From contig DATDGI010000447.1 of assembly GCA_036522155.1 (NCBI GenBank), positions 1 to 29,064 of the forward strand: a stretch of DNA of 29,064 bases, given 5' to 3'. The notes under the pieces are model-generated. The model worked only from the letters and a program-made list of their open reading frames with translations, ran no database searches and was not told the DNA's origin. Origin of the DNA: UBA9676 sp036522155 (lineage in GTDB: Bacteria > Actinomycetota > Actinomycetes > Streptosporangiales > Streptosporangiaceae). Positions 8,555 to 15,785 of this stretch are shown here, piece by piece (position 1 is the stretch's first letter; the number at the start of each line of letters is the position of its first letter). Both the position numbers and the translations under genes were made by a program.

Positions 8555-10048
8555 ATGACCACCGCACAGCGGCGCCCCGCCGTGCCCCCGCCTGGCACCC
8601 GGCACCCGGCCAGCAAGGTGCCGGAGGTGACGGCCTTCTTCTGGATCACCAAGGTGCTGACCACCGGCATGGGCGAGTCCACCTCGGACTTCCTGGTGCA
8701 CCGGATCGACCCGGTGATCGCTGTCGGCCTGGGTGCGGTGGGCCTGTCGGTGGCGCTGGTGCTGCAGTTCGCCCGCCGGACGTACTCGACCTGGATCTAC
8801 TGGCTGGCCGTCGTCATGGTGGCGATCTTCGGGACGATGGCGGCCGATGTCCTGCACATCCGGTTCCACATTCCGTACACGGTGACCAGTACCTTCTTCG
8901 CCATCACCCTCGCGGTGATCTTCGTGGCCTGGTACATGTCCGAGCGGACCCTGTCCATCCACAGCATCTACACCCGGCGCCGCGAGGTGTTCTACTGGGC
9001 CACGGTCATGGCCACGTTCGCGCTGGGCACCGCGGTCGGCGACCTGACCGCCTACACCCTCGGGCTGGGGTATTTCACCTCGGCGGTGGTATTCGCGGTG
9101 GTGATCACGATCCCCGGCATCGCTTACCGGTGGCTGGGGCTCAACGCGATCGCGGCGTTCTGGTCCGCGTACGTCGTCACCCGGCCGCTGGGCGCGTCCC
9201 TGTCGGACTGGGCGTCGGTGCCGCACTGGCGGGGTGGCCTCGCGTTCGGCTGGGGGCCGGTGAGCGTGGTCCTGACCGTGATCATCATCGGGTTTGTCGG
9301 CTACCTCGCCGTCAGCGGCAAGGACACCGCCCTGCGGGCGCCGGCGGAGCTCGGCCAGGGTCGGCAGCGCCGCGGCGGGCGCCTGTACGACGAGGAGTCC
9401 TTTGCTGGCCGCCCTTACCCGGAGCCGTCCTACTCCGAGCCGTCCTACTCCGAGCCGTCCTACTCCGAGCGGTCCTACCCTGAGCCGCCTCACTCCGACG
9501 GGTCCTACCCTGAGCCGTCTTACTCCGGGCAGTCCTACCCCGCTTACTCCGAGCCGACCTACTCCGAGCCGCCTTACCCCGAGCCGACCTACCGCGAGCC
9601 GGTCCACCCCGATCGCTCCCATCCCCAGCGGCCTCGTACCGGGTGGTCTTACGCTGAGCAGCCGCACGCTGGCCAGACACAATCGATCCCCGAGTATTAC
9701 TCCGCTCCACCGGCCTACCCGCCGTCCGCGCCACCGCGGCCGCGCCAGCCTGCCAGCGCGTGGGAGCGCGACGGAGCCGGTCCGCCGCCGGGGGCCTGGC
9801 AACCCGCCGGTCCGTGGCCGGCTGCCGAAACGGGGCCACCGCCGGAAGCGGCGCCATGGTCCGAGGCGCGGCCGCCCGCCGGAGCCCAGCCGCCCGCCGA
9901 TTCCTGGTCAAGCCCCGGCGCCCGGCCCCGCTACGGGGCGGAGCGCCGGGCCGACGGCCAGCCGCCGCCCGAGCATGGTGAGCGCCGCCCGGCCCCACCG
10001 CCTGGCCGACCGGCCCGCGGCGGGCGGCACCGCGCCCCCCGCTCCTGA
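8555..10048 (+). CDS. COG4705-type multi-spanning membrane protein with long Tyr/Pro-rich tail
   Basis: Residues 20 to about 260 form the conserved membrane domain of the COG4705 family, starting KVPEVTAFFWITKVLTTGMG and containing TSDFLVH, STWIYWLAVVMVAIFGTMAAD, EVFYWATVMATFALGT and YVVTRPLGASLSDW, with about seven or eight helices. The family is widespread in actinobacteria and I know no firmly established biochemical role. The last 230 residues are unusual: first a run of YSEPS-like pentamers (9409-9600), then low-complexity Pro/Ala/Gly/Arg sequence to the end. The tail is probably cytoplasmic and disordered. ATG at 8555 directly precedes the conserved part and is the natural start. The following gene is 244 bases away in the same direction. 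Confidence 0.8.
   Translation: MTTAQRRPAVPPPGTRHPASKVPEVTAFFWITKVLTTGMGESTSDFLVHRIDPVIAVGLGAVGLSVALVLQFARRTYSTWIYWLAVVMVAIFGTMAADVLHIRFHIPYTVTSTFFAITLAVIFVAWYMSERTLSIHSIYTRRREVFYWATVMATFALGTAVGDLTAYTLGLGYFTSAVVFAVVITIPGIAYRWLGLNAIAAFWSAYVVTRPLGASLSDWASVPHWRGGLAFGWGPVSVVLTVIIIGFVGYLAVSGKDTALRAPAELGQGRQRRGGRLYDEESFAGRPYPEPSYSEPSYSEPSYSERSYPEPPHSDGSYPEPSYSGQSYPAYSEPTYSEPPYPEPTYREPVHPDRSHPQRPRTGWSYAEQPHAGQTQSIPEYYSAPPAYPPSAPPRPRQPASAWERDGAGPPPGAWQPAGPWPAAETGPPPEAAPWSEARPPAGAQPPADSWSSPGARPRYGAERRADGQPPPEHGERRPAPPPGRPARGGRHRAPRS
9409..9600 (+). repeat. 15-base tandem repeat encoding Y-(S/P)-E-P-(S/T) pentamers
   Basis: About a dozen in-frame units of roughly 15 bases, such as TACTCCGAGCCGTCC, encode Y-S-E-P-S pentamers with drift (YPEPP, YSERS, YPEPT). 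Three adjacent copies near 9430-9470 are nearly identical. The result is a Tyr/Pro/Glu-rich tail on the COG4705-type protein. Confidence 0.85.
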
Positions 10049-10292
10049 TCACCACGTCGGGCCCGGGCCAGGCGACGGGGCGGGTGGTGAACTTTCGTTA
10101 GGCATCGTCCGTGTTTGTGGGTGTGTGCCGGGGTGCGGGTCGTTTGACCGCACTAGGGTTACGGGCAGGGCGCGCCTGTCCATGGAGCCCGGGCGTGCCC
10201 GCAAGAGCGGTCTCCGGCCGCGGTCTGGCTCCTGCCCCAGGCTGCGGCGGGCGCCACCCACCCGCCCCCCGGCCACCAGTTTTTTCTGATCC

Positions 10293-12401
10293 ATGACCGT
10301 GGCTTTAGGCTACGGTTACACGGTGGATTCCGAGAAGATCTCCGCACCGGGCAGCGCCGACGCCGCCGGCTCAGAGACCGCGATCAGTGCCCCGCCCGCT
10401 CCGCCGACCGCCGACGGCCGGCCCCAGCCGCGCCGAGAGCAGGCGCGGCTGGTCTTCGCCAGCTTCCTGATGCTCTTCGTGGAACTCGCCCTGATCCGCT
10501 GGGTCACGGCCAACAACGTGTACGTGACCAGGGCGACCAACTTCATGCTGCTGGCCAGCTTCCTCGGCATCGGCATCGGCTTCCTGAACGCCCGGGCCAG
10601 GCGCGACTACCTGCGCTGGGCGCCGGTCACGCTGCTTGCGCTGGTCGGATTCGTGCTCGCCTTCCCGGTGATCCTGCAATCGCTGTCCGGGCCTCACCCC
10701 CTGCAGGGTCTGCACGGCTCCCCCGCGCTGCCGCAACCGGTCAGCCTGGGCGTGGTGTTCCTGCTCACAGCGGCGGTGATGGCCGGCTTCGGCCAGGCGG
10801 TCGCCCGGATCTTCGTCCAGTTCCGGCCACTCAGCGCCTACCGGCTAGACATCCTGGGCAGCATCGCCGGCATCGCGGTGTTCTCCGGCCTGTCGTTCCT
10901 GGACCTGCCCCCCGCCGCCTGGGGCATCGTCGCCGCCGGTGGCCTGGTCGTGCTGCTGCCGCGGGTCCGCTGGTGGCAGGTGCTGGCTGCGGCCGGGGCG
11001 GCCGCGCTGCTCTTCGGCGAATCCTTTGTCCCGCACCAGCAGTGGTCCCCCTACAACAAGCTGTCGGTACAGCAGACCAGTGGCCGCACGCCCGCCCTCT
11101 ACGTGTCGGCGAACAACATCCCGTACCAGGCGGCCCGGTCACTGGCGGTGATGCGGGTGCAGAAGAAGTTCTACTTCTACCCGTACCAGCACGTCACCCC
11201 GGCGGGCCTCGGCCACGTACTGATCATCGGGGCGGGCACAGGGAACGACGCCGCGGTCGCGCTCGCCGAGGGTGCCCGGTACGTGGACGCGGTCGAGATC
11301 GACCCGCTCCTGCCGAAGATCGGCCGGGCCCACCCGGATCACCCCTACCAGAACCCGCGGCTCACCGTGCACATCGCCGACGGCCGCGCCTACCTGCAGG
11401 CCACCCGTACCAAGTACAACCTCATCGTGTTCGCGCTGCCCGACTCCCTGGTCGCGCTAAGCGGGCAGTCCGCGCTGCGGCTGGAGAGTTACCTGCTCAC
11501 CGAGCAATCGGTGGCCGCGGCCAAGGCCGACCTGGCGGCCGGTGGCACCTTCGCGATGTACAACTACTACGCGCCCTTCCTGCTCAACCGGTACGCCACC
11601 ACCCTGACTGACGTTTTCCACCGCAACCCGTGCGCCCAGGTCGGGCCGCCACTGGGCGGCCGGCGGCTGTCGGTGCTGACCATCAGGGCGGACGGCCAGG
11701 TGCCCAACTGCGCGGCCTTCTGGCATGGCCCGCCGATCGCCCCGGCCACCGACGACCACCCGTTCCCGTACCTGCCCGCCAACACGATCCCGCGGCCCTA
11801 CCTGCAGATGCTGGGCCTGATCCTGCTCGGCTCGCTGTTGCTGGTCCGGGCGGGCGGCGGATCGCTGCGCCGGATGAGCGGCTATGCCGACCTCGCCTTC
11901 ATGGGCGCGGCGTTCCTGCTGCTGGAGACCAAGAGCGTGGTCCAGTTCGCGCTGCTGTTCGGCGCCACCTGGTTCGTCAACGCACTGGTCTTCGCCGGGG
12001 TGCTGGCGGCGGTCTACCTGGCGGTGGAAACTGCGACCCGGATCCGGCTGCCCCAGCCTGCCGTGCTCTATGCCGCGCTGATCGGCGCGCTGGCGCTGGC
12101 CTGGCTGGTGCCGCAGGAGGCGCTGCTGGACCTGCCGATGGTGCTGCGTTTCCTGGCCGGCAGCGCGCTGGCGTTCGCGCCGGTGTTCCTGGCCAACCTG
12201 GTGTTCGCCCAGCGATTCTCCGGGGTGGAGACCGCCGGGGCCGCGTTTGCCGCGAACCTGCTCGGTGCGATAGCCGGCGGCACGCTCGAGTACATCGCGC
12301 TCATCACCGGCTACCGGTTCATCCTGATCGTGACCGGCGCCCTGTACGGGCTGGCGTTCGTGACCGGGCTGCGGGCCAAGCCGGGGCTGGCCAGGGCCTG
12401 A
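10293..12401 (+). CDS. Membrane-embedded spermidine/spermine-synthase-like protein
   Basis: A 702-residue fusion-type protein. A disordered N terminus of about 45 residues is followed by roughly six hydrophobic helices (50-245), a Rossmann methyltransferase-like domain of the spermidine synthase family (about 290-500), and another six or so helices to the end. The Rossmann part shows HVLIIGAGTGNDAAVALAEG (nucleotide loop), DAVEIDP, then HIADGRAYLQ and PATDDHPFPYL. Family members with this layout are often annotated as spermidine synthases, but whether they make polyamines is not established. ATG at 10293 is used. GTG at 10323 is a real alternative: a TAGGCT element 12 bases upstream of it could drive a leaderless message. 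The gene ends at a strong inverted repeat facing the convergent small gene. Confidence 0.82.
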   Translation: MTVALGYGYTVDSEKISAPGSADAAGSETAISAPPAPPTADGRPQPRREQARLVFASFLMLFVELALIRWVTANNVYVTRATNFMLLASFLGIGIGFLNARARRDYLRWAPVTLLALVGFVLAFPVILQSLSGPHPLQGLHGSPALPQPVSLGVVFLLTAAVMAGFGQAVARIFVQFRPLSAYRLDILGSIAGIAVFSGLSFLDLPPAAWGIVAAGGLVVLLPRVRWWQVLAAAGAAALLFGESFVPHQQWSPYNKLSVQQTSGRTPALYVSANNIPYQAARSLAVMRVQKKFYFYPYQHVTPAGLGHVLIIGAGTGNDAAVALAEGARYVDAVEIDPLLPKIGRAHPDHPYQNPRLTVHIADGRAYLQATRTKYNLIVFALPDSLVALSGQSALRLESYLLTEQSVAAAKADLAAGGTFAMYNYYAPFLLNRYATTLTDVFHRNPCAQVGPPLGGRRLSVLTIRADGQVPNCAAFWHGPPIAPATDDHPFPYLPANTIPRPYLQMLGLILLGSLLLVRAGGGSLRRMSGYADLAFMGAAFLLLETKSVVQFALLFGATWFVNALVFAGVLAAVYLAVETATRIRLPQPAVLYAALIGALALAWLVPQEALLDLPMVLRFLAGSALAFAPVFLANLVFAQRFSGVETAGAAFAANLLGAIAGGTLEYIALITGYRFILIVTGALYGLAFVTGLRAKPGLARA

Positions 12402-12434
12402 CCGGCCGCCCGGCCAGCTGGCCGCGGACAGGCC

Positions 12435-12496
12435 GGCGCCGCCGCGACGGTGACGGGACTCAAAGCGAGGGACCGTGTCACCATCGCGGCGGCGCC
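12435..12496. terminator. Bidirectional terminator-like inverted repeat between convergent genes
   Basis: Arms of 20 bases at 12435-12454 (GGCGCCGCCGCGACGGTGAC) and 12477-12496 (GTCACCATCGCGGCGGCGCC) pair with a single G-T/C-A position and a 22-base loop. It sits between the stop of the rightward spermidine-synthase-like gene and that of the leftward small gene. There is no T tract, as is usual for actinobacterial hairpin terminators. Confidence 0.75.
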
Positions 12497-12528
12497 GTAA
12501 CTGCTGGTGCCCGGAGCGGGCGGCCGGG

Positions 12529-12744
12529 TCATGCGGCCTTGGTGAGCTGGTCCCGCGCCATCGCGGCGGCGGCGGACGTGGGCGGAGCCAGCGTCAGCGC
12601 CTGGCGGGCCCGCAGGTAGGCGTGCGCCTGGCTGTGGTCCGGGACGGTGTCGGGCCGCTTGAAGGTCATCCACAGCGGGATGCCGATGAACGCCACCAGG
12701 AACGGGATCGTGAGCAGCAGGCTGGTGATCACCAGCGGGGTCAT
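12529..12744 (-). CDS. Small single-helix membrane protein, unknown function
   Basis: A 71-residue protein with one N-terminal membrane helix (about 3-28, LVITSLLLTIPFLVAFIGIP), a basic junction (MTFKRP), and a soluble segment of about 40 residues rich in Ala, Leu and Arg. The reading frame is supported by an excellent ribosome site, AAGGAGG six bases before ATG at 12744, and by a hydrophobicity pattern unlikely from a shadow frame. No family is recognised. It converges with the large gene to its left across the inverted repeat. Confidence 0.72.
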   Translation of the reverse strand: MTPLVITSLLLTIPFLVAFIGIPLWMTFKRPDTVPDHSQAHAYLRARQALTLAPPTSAAAAMARDQLTKAA

Positions 12745-12846
12745 GTCGTGCCTCCTTCGGTTATCAGCGTCGGCTCTTCGCGCCGGCCTCTATGAGCAGA
12801 TAACCCGGGCGGCTTCTCGGGACCGTATGCGGAACTTCTGAGCCAG

Positions 12847-12957
12847 CTATGAACCGGATCCGGGCAGGCCGAACAGGCTGGCCGCGTTCTGCCAGCAGAC
12901 CGCACGCCCCACCTGGCTGATCTCAGGCCACTGAGCTTCGCGGCTCCTGAGCTGAGC
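12847..12957 (-). pseudogene. C-terminal remnant of an amidohydrolase-like gene
   Basis: The leftward frame ending in TAG at 12847-12849 reads AVCWQNAASLFGLPGSGS, preceded by QWPEISQVGR. This strongly resembles the last residues of PF04909-type amidohydrolases, which end in a (W/G)-x-N-A-x-x-L-(F/Y)-G-L motif. The frame is closed by a stop about 36 codons upstream and no rest of the enzyme is visible, so this is probably debris from a deletion. Called from the motif alone. Confidence 0.5.
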
Positions 12958-13001
12958 TCAGGACATGCAGCAGGACCAGCCGGTGATGGGCTGGGCCCTG
13001 A

Positions 13002-13601
13002 TCACCTGCAGTCGTGCTCCCCACCATCGTCATTCCATGCCCGGCCGGACCTTCGCAGGATTTCTGTGCCACAGTCTGGGCATACGCCATCGTCCTGTAC
13101 TGGCTCAGATCGCGGCGTAGGTGCGACTACGGCTATGGCGTTGAATCTGACCGCGTCAGCCTGCGCTTTCAGGAACGAAGCCTGGTCGGCGATCGTTTTC
13201 TCGTGCCGCGTACCGTCGGCGAAGATTACGAACGCGGTTCCCAGGAAGCCCTTCCTGCTGGCACCGGCCAGCAGCCCGGCTGGTCCCAGGACGGACGCGC
13301 CCGAGGCCGCGTCACCTGCTCTGACGATGCCGCTACGGCCATGGCCACCTGTCCCCTCAGTGACTTCAGCATGGGCTCCGGCAAGATGGCCGAGACGCGA
13401 GCCTTCACTGCGACCAATCACCACCTCCAAGGTGCAGGGGAAAACCTCGCCTGCCCGGACAGCAACCCCAAGATGGGCGAGGACTGTCGTTGCCGCACGG
13501 CGAGCCGCCTGCTCGCGGTGAAGTGCCCCCCTTCTCTGGCGCCGTTCTGCCCGCTGGGCCGCGATCTGCGCTCGCTCGTCCTCGCTCTTGCGGAACTTCA
13601 T
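13002..13601 (-). CDS. Hypothetical protein with basic coiled N terminus and C-terminal zinc ribbon
   Basis: A 199-residue protein I do not recognise. Residues 1-40 are a highly charged helix (KFRKSEDERAQIAAQRAERR). The middle is Gly/Ala-rich and ends in a folded-looking stretch, GTAFVIFADGTRHEKTIAD. The C terminus holds CPDCGTEIL with a later H-D-C, a plausible half or full zinc ribbon. AGAAGG lies close before ATG at 13601. Codon positions look coding, but G+C is somewhat lower than in its neighbours. It lies 57 bases downstream of the sensor kinase gene in the same direction, and tandem repeats of the kind bound by OmpR-family regulators sit in that gap, so it may be a target of the system. 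That link is inference. Confidence 0.6.
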   Translation of the reverse strand: MKFRKSEDERAQIAAQRAERRQRRGALHREQAARRAATTVLAHLGVAVRAGEVFPCTLEVVIGRSEGSRLGHLAGAHAEVTEGTGGHGRSGIVRAGDAASGASVLGPAGLLAGASRKGFLGTAFVIFADGTRHEKTIADQASFLKAQADAVRFNAIAVVAPTPRSEPVQDDGVCPDCGTEILRRSGRAWNDDGGEHDCR

Positions 13602-13655
13602 GGGCCTTCTTTTGTAGGAGTTGAGGAGGCGGCTCGCTGACGGTCAGCCGGATCC

Positions 13656-13676
13656 GGTTCAGGAATGGTTCAGGAA
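13656..13676. promoter_or_regulatory. Tandem GGTTCAGGAA repeats with 11-base period (possible response-regulator box)
   Basis: GGTTCAGGAA occurs at 13656-13665 and again at 13667-13676, an exact 10-base direct repeat with an 11-base period. OmpR/PhoB-family regulators typically bind direct repeats at this spacing. It overlaps the last codons of the sensor kinase and lies 55-75 bases before the start of the zinc-ribbon gene. Confidence 0.4.
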
Positions 13677-15080
13677 AGGTGAGGAATCGACCCGCTCCGG
13701 GGTGGCTGCGGCTGGCCTGCGGCCCCGGTCCGGGGGTTGGCCCGGCAGGTCAAGGTCGATGGTCAGGCCGCCGCCGGGGGTTTCCGCCAGCGCCGCGGCG
13801 CCGCCGTTGGACGTTACCAGCCGGTGCACGATGGCCAGGCCGAGGCCGGCCCCGCCCGGGGTGGTGCTGGCGAACCGGCGGAACGCCGCTTCCCGCTGCT
13901 GCGGGCTCATGCCTGGGCCGTCGTCGGCGACGCTGACCCTGACCCGCTGGCCGGCCGGCCCGGCGCTGACCCGGACGTGGCCGCCGCCCGGGACCGCCTC
14001 CAGCGCGTTCGCCAGCAGGTTGTCCAGGATCTGCTCCAGGTGGCCCTCGCCGAGCCGTGCCACCACCGGCCCGGTGCATCCGGTCGTCAGCTCGACGTCA
14101 CGCTCCTCCGCCAGCGGGCGCCAGGCCACCGCGCGATCGTGGATCACCGCGTTCACCGAGACCTCGACCGGCTCGACCACCACGTTCTCGGCCCTGGCCA
14201 CCGCGAGCAGGCCGTCCACCAGGCGGGACAGCCGGAGGATCTCGTCCTGGGCGCCGACCAGTTCGGACACGGTGGCCTCATCGGCGTCCTGGCTGAGCAG
14301 GTCGAGCCGCAGCCGGAGCGCGGCGAGCGGAGTCCGCAGCTGATGCGACACGTCGGCCATCATCGCCCGGTTGCCGTGGACGAGCGCCTCCAGCCGGCCG
14401 GCCATGGTGTTGAACGTGCCGGCCAGCCGGCGCACCTCCAGCGGCCCTGACCCGGTCTGCGACCGGGTGTCCAGCGCACCGCCACCAAGCCGCTGCGCCG
14501 CCGCGTCCAGCGCCGACAGCGGCCGTCCCACCCAGCGTGCGAGCATGATCGCAATCGTGGTTCCGGCGAGCAGGCCGACCGCCGTCACCGCTGCCATCCA
14601 CGCCCAGAGCACCCGGAGCCGCTCGTCGAGCTCTTCTGTGGAACGGGACAGCACGACCACCCCGACGGCCGCCCCGACGGTGGCGTCACGCACGCTCGTG
14701 ATGACCTGGATCCGGCCGTTGACCTCGAAGGACACCGAGCCGCTGGAGCGCAGCGCGGCCGCTATGCTGGCGCCACCGACGGGGAGATTGCGCGCGGTGG
14801 CGCCGCCGGCCACGGCGACCATCCGGCCTGCCAGGCTGAGCACCCAAACCTGATCGCCGGGGTGGCTGAGGCGGGCCAGGGACGGGCCTAGCGACGGGTA
14901 GGGACTGTGGTCGGCCAGGTTCTCCTCGGCCAGGGCGGCCAGGGTCCGGGCCGACAGGGTCGTGCCCTCCTGGAACGCATCCCGTTCCCGGCCGCTGGCC
15001 AGCAGTCCGAGCGGGATGACGGCACTGACCAGCAGGGCGCCGATCAGCGCCAGCATGGTGAGGACGATCCGGCGGGCCAT
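13659..15080 (-). CDS. Two-component sensor histidine kinase, OmpR-system type
   Basis: A 473-residue sensor kinase. It has a membrane helix at 6-29, an extracytoplasmic sensor of about 130 residues with no recognised fold, a second helix (about 157-180), HAMP (about 180-235), HisKA with H246 in MMADVSHQLRTPLAAL, and a HATPase domain with N box ILDNLLANALEAVP, G1 ADDGPGM, F box FRRFAS and G2 GGAGLGLAIVHRL. All boxes look intact. The start ATG at 15080 overlaps the TGA of the response regulator (TGATG), so the pair is translationally coupled; a longer frame running upstream through the regulator is a shadow. It should phosphorylate the regulator encoded just before it. Confidence 0.93.
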   Translation of the reverse strand: MARRIVLTMLALIGALLVSAVIPLGLLASGRERDAFQEGTTLSARTLAALAEENLADHSPYPSLGPSLARLSHPGDQVWVLSLAGRMVAVAGGATARNLPVGGASIAAALRSSGSVSFEVNGRIQVITSVRDATVGAAVGVVVLSRSTEELDERLRVLWAWMAAVTAVGLLAGTTIAIMLARWVGRPLSALDAAAQRLGGGALDTRSQTGSGPLEVRRLAGTFNTMAGRLEALVHGNRAMMADVSHQLRTPLAALRLRLDLLSQDADEATVSELVGAQDEILRLSRLVDGLLAVARAENVVVEPVEVSVNAVIHDRAVAWRPLAEERDVELTTGCTGPVVARLGEGHLEQILDNLLANALEAVPGGGHVRVSAGPAGQRVRVSVADDGPGMSPQQREAAFRRFASTTPGGAGLGLAIVHRLVTSNGGAAALAETPGGGLTIDLDLPGQPPDRGRRPAAATPERVDSSPFLNHS

Positions 15081-15781
15081 CAGCTGCCGCCGAGGCGGAA
15101 GCCCCTGCCGTACACGGTCTCGATCAGCCCCGGCGCGCCGAGCTTGCGGCGGAGCGCCGCCATGTGCACGTCGAGCACCTTCGTCGGCCCGTACCAGTGG
15201 GCATCCCAGGCACTTTCCAGGATCTCCTGCCGGGTGACGACCCGGCCGGGATCGATGGCCAGGCACTCCAGGATGTCGAACTCCTTGGGAGTCAGCGCCA
15301 CCTCCTGGCCGGACACGGTCACCCGCCGGGTGCGCAGGTCCACCACGAGCGGCCCGTGCCGCAGCTGCTCCCCGCCGGGGTGGATCCGCCGGAGCACGGC
15401 CCGGATCCGGGCCAGCAGTTCGGCCAGGCCGAACGGCTTGACCAGGTAGTCGTCGGCCCCCGCGTCCAGGGCCAGCACCCGTTCCGGCTCCTCCCCCCGG
15501 GCGGTCACCACGATGATCGCCACTGCGGACCGCTCCCGCAGCTTCCGGCAGACGTCCACCCCGTCGCCATCCGGCAGGCCGAGGTCCAGCACGACCACGT
15601 CCGGGTCGGCATGGCTGAGCGCGTCCTGGCCGGTGGTCACGTGCGCGACGTCGTAGCCGCCCCGGCTCAGCCCGCGAACCAGCTGGCTGGCGATGCCCCA
15701 GTCGTCCTCCACCACCAGCACGCTGGTGGCAGCCGTGCCCGCCGGCACGGGATGCCCGGGCAGGCGGGCGGAAGACGTCAT
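15080..15781 (-). CDS. OmpR-family response regulator
   Basis: A 233-residue regulator. The receiver domain (about 20-135) has the acidic pair D26/D27, phospho-acceptor D66 in VVVLDLGLPDG, T93 in VVTARG and K115 in LVKPFG. The C-terminal winged helix (about 140-230) has the OmpR pattern LTPKEFDILECLA, VVTRQEIL, VLDVHMAALRRKLG and TVYGRGFRL. It acts as a DNA-binding transcription factor when phosphorylated by the coupled kinase. It starts only 4 bases after the stop of the S53 peptidase gene, so peptidase, regulator and kinase probably form one transcript, and the peptidase may be part of its signal or output. Direct repeats near 13656 are a possible binding site. Confidence 0.94.
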   Translation of the reverse strand: MTSSARLPGHPVPAGTAATSVLVVEDDWGIASQLVRGLSRGGYDVAHVTTGQDALSHADPDVVVLDLGLPDGDGVDVCRKLRERSAVAIIVVTARGEEPERVLALDAGADDYLVKPFGLAELLARIRAVLRRIHPGGEQLRHGPLVVDLRTRRVTVSGQEVALTPKEFDILECLAIDPGRVVTRQEILESAWDAHWYGPTKVLDVHMAALRRKLGAPGLIETVYGRGFRLGGS

Positions 15782-15785
15782 GACA

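Noticed and set aside
15081..15266. An upstream extension of the sensor kinase by 62 codons
   Set aside because: It would overlap the response regulator's DNA-binding domain. The TGATG overlap at 15078-15082 gives a natural coupled start.
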